A model generated the notes under the pieces. The model was not told where the DNA came from. It saw only the letters and a program-made list of their open reading frames with translations, and did no database searches. From Letharia columbiana (taxonomy: Eukaryota; Ascomycota; Lecanoromycetes; Lecanorales; Parmeliaceae), in NCBI RefSeq assembly GCF_014066305.1, contig NW_023501038.1:1343001-1407000 (forward strand): a stretch of DNA of 64,000 nucleotides, written 5' to 3'. The position numbers were made by a program, and so were the translations under genes. Position 1 is the first letter of the stretch; each line of letters opens with the position of its first letter. This document shows, in pieces, positions 1-10,098 of this stretch.

Positions 1-2036
1 AATTAATCTCTCTAATATTAATAAACGATTTATTTATTATCTTCGAATTAATCGAAGTAATAGAATTATAAAATAAGTTATTTTTTATAAATAGAATATC
101 TCTTAGTATTTCGCTTAATTTACTTCCCGCTATATAAAAAAAAACATCTTTAAAATTCTTAAATAAGATCTTAATAAATATTTTATAAATTTCGAAGTAT
201 TAGCGAAATATTACGAGGATCGAAATCTTCGAAAATTTAAAAGAAAAATCTATAGAAATATAAATAAACTACGATCTCTAATTAAAATATTAACCTTAAA
301 GTAAAAGCTCGAGATTTTCGTATTTTTTAATAAATTACTACTCTTTATAAAACTCGATTAGTCTATATTAACGCTAGACAAAGAATATATTAAGAAGTTA
401 TAAACTAATAAATCTTATAAATTTCGAGATTTAAAAATTTAGAAGATTATTTTATTTATATAAGGATTTATATAGTAAAGCTTTAATATCTTAGTTATTA
501 AACGTTATAATCTTTTAAAATAATTCTTTAACTCTTATATTATAAAGATCGTAATATTATCTTAAAAAATTCGAAAATAAATTTTAAGAAAATCGTTTTA
601 TACTTAATCTTAGTTAAGATTAATTAAATTAAAATAAAAAAAGATATTAATCTTTAATTAATACTTAAATTATAATTAAATATCGAAATTTACTATATTA
701 TATATCTAAATCGAGATAAAATAATATAAGAATTCTAGATATTTAATATTTATAAAACTCGAATTCTTCGAAGACTAGATTATACTTCGAATAAAACGAA
801 CTTTTAATTAGTATAATTAAGACTTATACTCTTAAGATATCTTATATTATACTCGAGTTCTTTAAAAATAAAATCTCGAATATTATATCTTTAAGTTAAT
901 TATCTAGAGATATATCTCGATTAATTCGAGAATAGAATAGTTATAATTTCTTACTAGCTATTTAAATTCGAGATATTTAAATTTCTTATAAATATTTTAA
1001 TTAAGTTTATTTATTATAATCTAAGTCTTAAAAGTATATAAAGAAATTATATAATACTATAAAGATATTATATCCTTAAACTTTTTAAAGATTATTTAAA
1101 TAATTTATTTATTTAGATAATATTTACTTATCGCTAAAAGTTCGAAAGCGATAAGACTATATAGACTTTTATATTAATAAAATTCACGAAATATAGAAAA
1201 GAGATATTAAAGACTTAAAGTATCTTATTTAAATAGACTCGATATACTCGAAAGATAGATAATACTTAAATAGTCTTATAAGCTTCGATGAAGTTAAATT
1301 CGAAAGAATCTATCGCTTTATTTTAATATCGAAAAGAAAGTAATAGAGTATAAATAAAAGACCTTTATAATAAAGTAAAACGATTTCGACGATATTAAGA
1401 AATATAATTAGTTTAAGATAGTAATAGTAATAGCGAAGAAAATAAAGACTCTTAGTTATATAGATAGCTAATATAAATATCTATAAATATAATAAAATCA
1501 TTTATAAGTATAATAGAAAGATTTAAAATTATTATTATTATTACTACGAAAATTTCGAAGTAGAAGAAATAATTTTAGAATTTCGAATTAAAAGATAAAG
1601 TTTATCTCGAAAGTTTTAAATTTTCGCGTAAGATTTAGTACTTTATAAAGATCTCGAAAATTTTAAAGTATTTTTAAGATTATTTTAAGTTAATTATAAA
1701 ATTATCGCGAAAGTTTCGAATTATCTTTTAAAGTCTTAAATATTTCGAGTTAATAATAATAGAATTATCGCGAAAATTTCGAATTAATAATAAATTTATT
1801 ATAAATCTTTTATATATAATAAAAATATATTAAATAACTAAGTTATTAAATTTATTTAAAAAAAATTAATTTATAATATTTATATATTATAAATATTATT
1901 AAAAATATAATATTTTATATAATAGATTAGAGTATTTTATATAATAAAGAAAAAAAGCGTTAAAATATAAAAAATAAATAAAAAAGTTAAGTTAATTTTA
2001 TAGTTTCTTTATATATATTAAGATATAAAAAAATAA

Positions 2037-2067
<31 letters not shown>

Positions 2068-2690
2068 AAGTAAGTATATTAATAAAGAAAAGAATTATTA
2101 TTTTATATATATATAAATATATAGAATAGTTATTAATATTTACTTCTAGAGAATTTAAATTCTTTATTAACTCGAAATTATCGTTCGAAATTATCGTTCG
2201 AAATTATTATTCGAATTATTATCGTTCGAAATTATCGTTCTAAAAATTATTATCGTTCGATAATTATCGTTCGTAATTATCGTTTAAAATTATCGTTATT
2301 CGTAATTATCATTCGAAATTATTATTCGAAATTATCGAAATTATAGCTACGAAAATTTCGAGTTACTTAAATTTTTATTAAGAGTAATCGTCTTAAACGA
2401 TTATTAGACGACTTTAAATTTAAGTTTATTATATTTATTAGTTAAATTTATATATAAAGAGAATATATTTAATATAAGTTAATAACCGTCTCTTTAATAG
2501 TAATAATCGTTTTTAAAACTCGAATTTTTCGCTATAGTAAAAATTCGCGAAAAATTCGCGCTTCGCGCTTTTATAATTTCTCTTAAAGTAATATCTATAT
2601 ATTAATATCTATTAATATTTTAGCTATTTTTAATAGAAATCTTAAGCGATATTATTATATTTATTAAGAATAAATAAGTAATTAAGCTGG
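1..2690. repeat. RIP-saturated AT-rich repeat DNA
   Basis: The block is extremely AT-rich and almost devoid of CA and TG dinucleotides, while TCG and CGA remain common. This is the expected end state of RIP on transposon DNA. Every frame is closed by frequent TAA and TAG and no coding domain is recognisable. A 26-base A run lies near 2041-2066. The parent element cannot be named from the sequence alone. The composition changes abruptly at about 2690-2745, where ordinary genic sequence starts. Confidence 0.85.
2167..2345. repeat. Short degenerate tandem repeat (unit about 13 bp)
   Basis: The motif AATTATCGTTCGA and close variants (AAATTATTATTCGA, TAATTATCGTTCGT) recur about a dozen times in a row. 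Differences between units are mostly TCG to TTA or TTCG to TTAT changes, as RIP would produce. It is a minisatellite-like tract inside the AT-rich block with no visible coding role. Confidence 0.7.
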
Positions 2691-3117
2691 CTATAATAAC
2701 GCTATTAAAATATTCTTATATTTACGGAGCGAAAATATCGTAGGTCTTTGCCATCTCACAATTTAGCGTATTCAAAAACCTCTGGAAAAATCAAGCTGAA
2801 ATTGGCGGCTCACAGATCTAGCTGCAGTGCAGAGCAGCGTTGACCAGGCCGTTCAAAGTCCTTCGGGTTCCCAACACAGCTCTCCGTCGGTGCACTGCAA
2901 CATAGAAGGGAAAGTCACGGGTACATTCTGGGGCCTCTGCGTTCACGGGCAAGGTTCCCTCGAGCTTTGAATTTCTATCCCGAAGCGATTTACCGAGGCC
3001 GGGCATCTCCACTCACTCACTTTCACAACCTATGGAGTCTGAAGGGGCGCTGATGCGAGATTCAATCAGTCTTGCGGATATTGCATCTTTGGGACCATTG
3101 GCACGCTGCAAGATGAT
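2691..3117. other. Transition from AT-rich to genic DNA; no gene seen
   Basis: Sequence of normal composition begins near 2745. A 64-codon minus-strand frame at 2818-3012 has no recognisable domain and no supporting context. This stretch lies 3' of the RING/zinc-knuckle gene, where a LINE element would carry its reverse-transcriptase frame; none is present. Confidence 0.5.
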
Positions 3118-5313
3118 CTATTTAGTGAAGGCAGTGGAAGGAGGTCTCTGCTCCACGACGGGTGTGTTAATGCCGACCTCGGAATACCAGCCAGTGTTCG
3201 GTAAATGTGAAAGACTTGTCGCTAGTAGTGGAGTCTTGGTTGACGCTGGCAGAAGAGAAGCTGTCGTTTCTATTGTCTCAGTTGCTGTCAGCACGATGCC
3301 CGCATCCATGGGATAGAAGTGGTAGCCGAGTCGTAACTCTTCACCCCTTCTGACGGTGCAAAAGTAGTCGCGAGCACTGTGCCCACCGCCGCATAAAGCG
3401 CACTTCAAGCCTTTCGGGCTAGCGTTGAGGCCAAGAGGGCAATGTTTTGACCTGTGGCCTTTTGCACATGCCGAACATCGAGGTGGGGAAGAGCAGTCCA
3501 CTGCGGTGTGGCCAAAGGCTTGACATTTATTGCACTGAACAAGTTTCCGCCTTGGCCCATGCTTTACGCAATACCGACGCTGCCCTTTCCACAACAGTCC
3601 ACGGATCATGACCTCGTTTGCTTGAGCCGCTGTAGCTAAGTCCATTGTGACAGAGCCTATCTTAACCTTGTGAATATTTTTGCCGCCCATGGTCCAGCGG
3701 ATGAGCGGAATATCGTCCGGTCGGCTGAGATACTGCATAGCAGAGGCATTGTAGCCCACAAGCTCCTCGATCGTCCTCGTTCTCATGACCTCATCGGAAA
3801 GGTCCATGGTCTCGGTTTCTAAATTGTGCATTATCACCGTGTATGTTCCCAGTCGAGCTCTCACGGATTTCTCAAGAGTCTCAGCCCAGCTCGCTGCACC
3901 GCCTTCCAAGTCTGGGGCTTGGCTTTTATCGATTCCATACTTGAGTCGAACGTCTCCACTCTCTAGAAGGAGGACCCCGAAGAGAATTGTCGTATGGACG
4001 GTGGGAGGAAGGCGTCCCTCGAGTGCTTCATACACCGTAGTCGACACGTCCTCCCGGCTCAGGTCTTTCAGGTAGCTGATGACTGCCTGATCAAATAGCC
4101 TAAGAACGAGTTCGTATTCTTTGGTAACGACAGAACCTTCTGGATCATTCCCCAGCGGCTCTAGACGCTGCGCTTTCCTATGGGTGGAACTGCCATGTGA
4201 CTTCTGGCCTAGCTGAGTCGAGGGGCTGGAACGGGTTCCTCTGGAACGGGTTCCTTTGCTCTGTATTAGCTTGTCATTGGGCTTATAAACTTTTGATGTT
4301 CGCGTTGTCCACTCACTCGTTTCCCTGACATGATCCTCTGGTTCTGCAGATTTTCCAGGTTCCATAAATTGTTGGGAATCTTTCTGAGATGGACAAGCGA
4401 TGCCTGTCTCTGATGTATCAGAGACATATATGGCCGGATTTTCCTTTTTGGAATTCTTCGCTTCATCCTGGACCTCGACAAAGTGGATCTTGTAGTCCAA
4501 GTCGTGCTCAGGAAGTGCAGTAAGCTTTGGCGAGGGGAAAAGGTTCTGGGTTTCGTGGCAAAGACAACATTTGCCGGTCTCTTGCAAAGCCTCCTCAAAA
4601 CAAAGTGATCCGACAGGTTTTGAGCAGCACGTCGTTATTATAAGCTCCTCTTCACTGGCCAGGGTACTACAGACACAGCATCTATCATACGACCCTTCAT
4701 TGTGCTCTTCAGGTATTTCGAAGGAAGCTTCCGAGTCTTCGGAGGGGACTCTCCGCCACCCTCGCATGCCGCCGTCGTCTGGCCATCTGGTTTGTTCCTC
4801 GTCTTGGCTGGCAACCTTTTCTGATACAGATTTGTTGGAAATCAAAGCGGAACTCGTTCGTGACACATGTTCGCGCAGACGCTGATTGTGGCCTCCAGCA
4901 GGTTCGTCCTCGGCCGTCAATTTTGTACTGAGGTTTTTGTATGAATTGTGGAGCTTGTCGAACAAGAGTCTTGGTAGCCCTATAGACAAGCCTTTCGACA
5001 GTTCTTTAGCAATCTCTTTCTCGATGACTCCTTTCACAAACTTTTTGCCCACTGTTTTCCGGATGTCTTGGGAAATATCCTCCAGGGCCGAATCAAGTCC
5101 CTGCTTGACACCCAAAGCGATGTTTTTCTTGAGTCTCTTCATCGGATGATTGGAGCATTCATCTTGATTTTCCTGCAGCCACACGTTGACTGCTTCAAAG
5201 TCTCCCATGAGAGATTTGACGTGTTCGTCTGTATCTTTAGAGTGGATGTGAGCTAGCTTCGGCTTCTTGGTAGTGAGTGAGAATGTCATCGTAGATTCAG
5301 GTGGCTGAGACAT
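3118..5313 (-). CDS. RING-like plus triple zinc-knuckle protein related to LINE ORF1
   Basis: A single uninterrupted 731-codon frame opens with ATG at 5313 and ends in TAG. Residues 70-130 are rich in charged and hydrophobic residues and may be helical. Residues 212-252 form a Cys-rich RING-like cluster starting CCVC and ending CCLC. Residues about 480-580 resemble the RNA-binding core of non-LTR retrotransposon ORF1 proteins. Three knuckles follow: C594-X2-C-X4-H-X4-C607, C613-X2-C-X3-H-X4-C625 and C638-X2-C-X3-H-X6-C652. The triple knuckle is the hallmark of ORF1 (gag-like) proteins of fungal Tad-type LINEs. No RT or endonuclease frame lies downstream, and the frame carries no RIP damage although RIP-saturated DNA starts 0.4 kb away. 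It is either a LINE remnant with an intact ORF1 or a domesticated gag-like gene that gained a RING-like module. The knuckles are clear; the function is unknown. Confidence 0.7.
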   Translation of the reverse strand: MSQPPESTMTFSLTTKKPKLAHIHSKDTDEHVKSLMGDFEAVNVWLQENQDECSNHPMKRLKKNIALGVKQGLDSALEDISQDIRKTVGKKFVKGVIEKEIAKELSKGLSIGLPRLLFDKLHNSYKNLSTKLTAEDEPAGGHNQRLREHVSRTSSALISNKSVSEKVASQDEEQTRWPDDGGMRGWRRVPSEDSEASFEIPEEHNEGSYDRCCVCSTLASEEELIITTCCSKPVGSLCFEEALQETGKCCLCHETQNLFPSPKLTALPEHDLDYKIHFVEVQDEAKNSKKENPAIYVSDTSETGIACPSQKDSQQFMEPGKSAEPEDHVRETSEWTTRTSKVYKPNDKLIQSKGTRSRGTRSSPSTQLGQKSHGSSTHRKAQRLEPLGNDPEGSVVTKEYELVLRLFDQAVISYLKDLSREDVSTTVYEALEGRLPPTVHTTILFGVLLLESGDVRLKYGIDKSQAPDLEGGAASWAETLEKSVRARLGTYTVIMHNLETETMDLSDEVMRTRTIEELVGYNASAMQYLSRPDDIPLIRWTMGGKNIHKVKIGSVTMDLATAAQANEVMIRGLLWKGQRRYCVKHGPRRKLVQCNKCQAFGHTAVDCSSPPRCSACAKGHRSKHCPLGLNASPKGLKCALCGGGHSARDYFCTVRRGEELRLGYHFYPMDAGIVLTATETIETTASLLPASTKTPLLATSLSHLPNTGWYSEVGINTPVVEQRPPSTAFTK

Positions 5314-7285
5314 CCCGGTTGACCCAACCTAGATACGTTGCAGTCTTGCACTCTCACCTCCGTGATGGCCTTGGATTATGGGAAAAGAAGCAATGTAAAG
5401 TAATGTAAGTGTCAAGTGTTGACAACCGCGCTTGACGCGCTAACGCTTCACTCGAACTTTTTCCAAGTATGACTGGGCAAAACTCGGAAGACAAAGCTAG
5501 TACGGAGAAGGATAACCTAAGCATGCAGCCTTCCGAGAAGCAAAGGGTGACTGACCGCTCTTTGCTCCCAGAGAAATCAATAATGAAGCATGCAAACATC
5601 TGGATTTCAGAAGCAGTCGACTGTTCCCCTCTATCAAATGCAAGTAGTAGTAATGACACTGTCATGAAGACGGAAATCTTCAAGACTCAGTCACCCGAGC
5701 ATCAAAGGATAATAGGTTCGCGCCCTCAACAACAAGGGTGAACACAGTAAGATCCCCCGATCTTGTGAGAAGAGTCTTCTTTGTCAATGATACCAATGGA
5801 AATAGGTAACCCCCTTAGAAGGACGACGGGAGCCTTCCGGCATGCCTGATTGACCCCATATTAGGCAGAGTGCTCATCCCTGACACAATCTCTAACTCAG
5901 CGGCCGGCCGCTTCGACCCTCTCTTCTACCCATCCTGACGAGCGGTTACACAGAGATTGTCGTTGACGGCGGCCAACCTCAGGCCAGCGTCTTCAATCAA
6001 CTTTCAATGCCAATGCGTCTAGCACCCAACCCAAGTTTTCCCCGAGCCACATCTTTTCGTCCGCCATCGGGACACCTTTCGATCGCGTATTGGATGGAGA
6101 AATGCAGCATTGGTAAGAATATGTTGCATGGGTCCACAAGGGTACGAAGGTTTGACCCACGGGTGAAACACGGTGCGGTCCAAGGTGGGGATAAGTTCAG
6201 ACTCTCGCATTGCGAGGACGAACAGTACGTACTGCCATCTTTCACACAGTGGACCGGAAAACCTCAGGACATCCACATATCAAACTGTGAGTTCGTATCA
6301 TATGCTTCCCTCCTTCTTCTCCTCCTCCTGCACTCTCCCATCCACAGTCTCCTTCTCCACCCGCCACCCGCCGTCTTCCAAAGCCCAACCCAGCAAACTC
6401 ACCCCCCGGAACGTGACGCCCTGCCCGGGCGATGCCGCCGCATCACCGCCGTCGTCCACAATGCTCTATTCTCACTCCCAAGCCACACATTGTGTTGTTT
6501 GCGCCGGAGATGCCGCGGGTCTGCGCTTTCGGGCTTTTGCGGCACAGGGCTGTGAGCGTTGCGGAGAAGTTGGAGTAGTCTGTGTTTTGGAGACCGAGGG
6601 TTGCGATCGATGGAGGTGAGCGTGAGCGGTTCGGGTAGGGAAGGGATGGGAGAGTGGGGACGGAATGTGGTGGGAGAGGGTTAGTTTCTTGGAAAAGAGA
6701 CAAGAGAGAAAGGATTGAGGGGGGGAGGAGCTGTTGTAGGCGTTGAGGGGTGCTGGTGTGCGAGCGATAAGGACAGGAGTTGGGTTGGAGATTCTGGTGG
6801 GAGGATGTAAAGAACTTCAGAGATTGGAGCAGGTCGCTCAAAGGCATGAAATGGGAGGGGGAGTCAGTAAGAAGAGAAGGTGCGTTTGCTGTGAGGAAAT
6901 AGGTAATAGAGTATACTGTAAGAGCGAAAGCGAGATGAGGAATAAATTCTACAATGGCACTAACAGTGTTGTTGGGAGGTTGAAGTGTAACGATGGTGTC
7001 GACGTGCAATGCCTAACTCCTGTCCCTCGCAGACGAGTTTCATTAATGCTGACTTGCTTACCCTATTGCCCTCCGCTCCAAACAGGATACAGGATCCGAG
7101 GTCCCCCCTGTGGGCTTGGGAACAAGAGCCCGCTACTCAATTCTCTCAAATAGCTCCGCAAGGCCTTCCAGATCTTACGCTCTTCGAGCGTACCAGAAGC
7201 GGACTTGGCCAGAAGAGCACTTGGAGATCTCGGAGGTCTTGGAGGCCATCGAGGTAGCGAAAGTTGCGTCGTACTGCTCCTAGGT
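5314..7285. other. About 2 kb without a confident gene
   Basis: Overlapping frames on both strands compete here. The best candidates are a minus frame at 6443-7009 (188 codons, no ATG at its 5' end, C- and T-rich, closed by a stop just upstream) and short frames at 5354-5741 on opposite strands. None shows a domain I recognise, and the 6300-6800 stretch is strongly pyrimidine/purine skewed, which opens frames by chance. One exon of an unknown gene at 6443-7009 cannot be excluded. Composition is normal, without a RIP signature. Confidence 0.4.
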
Positions 7286-9870
7286 CTATCGAGGATCTTC
7301 CGTGTTCCTCTGCTGGAACCTTTCCTCGACTTTCTTCTCATCAGTCGAGTCTCGCAGCTTCTCGAGTTTCCTTCTGAAAGATTTATAGTCATACATCCCC
7401 TCTGACGCTCCTTTCCACTGTCGATGCTTTACCTCGGCCAGAGCGTGCGTCAGAGGCGACATCCCGTCTCGATCTATGATCAGTGGTTTGCCAATATCCT
7501 GGCGTTCTAGGAGTTTCTCGAAGATTTCTTTCTTTCCCTCTCCAGCGGCTATTGACAAAGGGGTTCTGCCTTGTTTGTCACTGAGATTAGGGTCAGCTCC
7601 TTTGTCTAGCAAAAGGCGGACAACTTCGTAATGTCCAAACTGTGCCGCATAGGACAATGGGGTTCGATAATCATCATCTCTGAAACCGATTCCCATGTGC
7701 TCCTCCTGCAACAGTCTTTGAACCACAGGAGTGTGGCCTAATTTTGAGGCTACCATGAGAGGCGTTTCAGACATGGCGTTCACTGGATCGACTTCGGCTT
7801 CATATCGGAGCAGAACATCGACTGCTACTACATCACACACCCGGGCGGCCGAGGTCAGGGCGGTGTTTGTATCACCGTCCATATGATTCACTTCCACTTC
7901 ACCTGCCAGTATCCTCATTAGGTCCACAGGATACTTCCGCTTTAGCACGGCCCTGATTTCAAAAATGTTATGTTGAGCTGGAGGTAACCTTTTGGCAAAT
8001 TCTTGAGCCAGAACCTTACGGCGATGTTTTTCTCCTTCGTCCTCCACCTTGCCCAGTTCGTGAAGAAACGCCTGAGCTATCTGGCTGGAGGACGGCCTGA
8101 AGTCTTCGAGCAGGCTCACGACATCTGCAGCCCCACTCATTGAATCAGCATCAAACGGATCTGCCACATTGGATAGATCAAGTCTCCAGCCAATTTTCTG
8201 CAAGCAATCCTTCAGGTCCGAATTGTTCTCGTAAATCGCCCTCGCTAGTGGATTATGTCCATGGAAAATTGCCGGTGGTGGTTGGACAAGTTTCTCAATT
8301 CTGGCTCGGCGATCGCTACCTTTCTCATTGGGGTGGAATGCCTCGTGCAGATATATCTCAACTTCCCAAGAATATGGTCGAGCCTCTCGTTCTTGAGACA
8401 GCATTGCCGATGCTCTATCCATCAGGTATATGAAGTTGCGGCTTCCATCTTCGCGCGTTAGTTTCTTCATCCATTTTGTCACCACTGGCATATTGCTACG
8501 AAACGACTCATCTCTTCTCCGGTCGTCTCCAACCGGCCGACTTCCGTTCTCTATCTCCATTGTAAATTTCTCCCATTCTTGAGTCTCCCGCCCATAGACG
8601 ATGAGAAATGCAAGCTCTACTATGATGCAGCCCATTGACCAGATATCAAAAGCCCGCTCATGCTTGATATTCGGATTATCATACTCCGGTGGCTGGTATC
8701 TGAGAGTCCCGAGGTGTTTAGTGCTCGTCTCGGACCCCTCTTCAAGGGTTCTAATATGTGACTTGCCAAAGTCGCAGATCTTCCATACCTTGCCGAACAA
8801 CAGTATGTTCTCAGGCTTGAGGTCGTGATGAGAAGCGAAGGTATGATCGATGACTCTGTGGAGGTACGCAAGTGCAGAGAGAATTGACAGTATACTGTCA
8901 TACAAGTGTTCCTTCCGGTGCAGTGGCTCGTCTGGAAGTCCTAGATTAATTTGACGACGACTAATCCAGTCGGCCATGTTCTGGTCTGCCAAGGGGAAGA
9001 GGATATGGAGAGTGTGACCCCGTGTGTCTCGAGCCAGTGTCTCGTAGCAAGCCACCAAAGGTACGATGTGCTCATGTTGACGATTCTTCAATGTCTTGAC
9101 TTCTTCTCGAGTTTTGTTCGTGGTCTCTGAAATACTTGTTTCAATGCTCTTCCACGCTAAATACTCATTTCCGTCCTGTTCTACCGTCAATCAGAGTCCT
9201 ATTCTGTTTCGGGGCCGCAGTCTCACCGGGTGATATTCAGGTAAATGTCCTTTGGCTACTTTTACTTGACGGACGATGCCGTAAGCCCCACTTCGAAACT
9301 CATCAGCCCGTTCCACCCAAGGAGGCCGAAATGTGGCCGGAAATATGCGGGGGGAAAGTCGCGCGTTAGTGGAGGAGGGAAATGGGATTGTCGGGCAAAG
9401 AAATCCGCTCGTTCGTCTCGAGTTCCAATCCCCCGTGGCACATCCTCTTCATTGCTGTAGACAAAGCTATCATCTGGAATGTGTTCGAGGATCTCATTCA
9501 AGATCTCCTCACGTTTGAGTAGGACCAGGATGGCGAACAACCTGGGTCGGATGGGAATAATCTCTCGAAATCTGCGTCGAGATAATGCTGCGCGTGGAGG
9601 ACAGCGACGTCTTTTGGCACGAGGGGGTTTAAAGCGACGTCTCTTGGCACGAAGGGGGTTTGTTCTGTTGGAGTCGCCCTTTCGCCCTGTCTGTGATGTT
9701 TCTGTTTCTGGTGACCTTTTGTCAAAGGAGATGATCTGTCTCGAGAGCATCTGTGCTCTTTGGCGCCATTCTGGCGCGCAATGGAGTCGGACTGAAAGCT
9801 GTAACGGGGAAGAAAAGAGAGTTTGTAGTCTCAGAAGTATAGCACTGCTTTTTTCGTCGTCGTCGTACAT
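7286..9870 (-). pseudogene. Ser/Thr protein kinase with C-terminal ankyrin repeats, apparent frameshift
   Basis: The main exon (7286-9175) encodes a kinase domain: beta-3 Lys in YLAWKSI, catalytic loop HHDLKPENIL, metal-binding DFG in ICDFGKSH, activation-segment end GTLRYQPPE and DIWSMGC. About 150 residues of linker and roughly three to four ankyrin repeats follow (PLSYAAQFGHYEVVRLLLDK is typical). A 51-nt GT-AG intron at 9176-9226 (GTGAGA to CAG) joins it in phase to an upstream exon encoding the glycine loop SGAYGIVRQVKV. Further upstream, LRPRLFAILVLLKR-like sequence (about 9440-9560) matches the N-terminal region seen in many fungal kinases of this sort, but in another frame. The frames would meet at a C6 run (G6 on plus, 9349-9354) if one base were missing. 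No good alternative intron was found. Upper limit uncertain; an assembly error could equally explain the shift. Confidence 0.65.
9176..9226 (-). other. Inferred 51-nt intron in the kinase gene
   Basis: The donor reads GTGAGA and the acceptor GAACAG, with CTGATTGAC as a possible branch region. The unspliced frame contains a TGA, and removal joins HLPEYHP directly to DGNEYLAWK, which restores continuity from the glycine loop to the ATP-binding lysine. Confidence 0.65.
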
Positions 9871-10098
9871 CTATAACGACGTTGTTCCTGCTGGGAGTCG
9901 TTGGGAAATCTTCTTCAATGACAAAGCGGTCTTTTGCGTAAAAGTACAACAGTATCGTTTAATATTAGGACGATTCTGTGCAGCTTCATTCAGTTGTGCA
10001 GTCTGCTTTCCTCTATGAGAACGAACGGTTATTTCATCATCGACGCACCCGTTCCCCGTCCAATTCCCCTTCTCTCCCCCCAATACGCTTTCATGAAC

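Noticed and set aside
5354..5683. Minus frame with a signal-peptide-like N-terminus (MKISVFMTVSLLLLAF)
   Set aside because: A plus frame overlaps it on the opposite strand, the remainder has no pattern of a secreted protein, and no promoter or splice context supports it.
6443..7009. 188-codon minus frame
   Set aside because: It lacks an ATG at its 5' end, lies in strand-skewed sequence that opens frames by chance, and has no recognisable domain; kept only as a possibility in the regional entry.
9262..9870. 202-codon minus frame as a separate gene
   Set aside because: Its LRPRLFAIL-type segment belongs to the N-terminal module of fungal kinases and lies directly upstream of the kinase exons, so it was merged with them.
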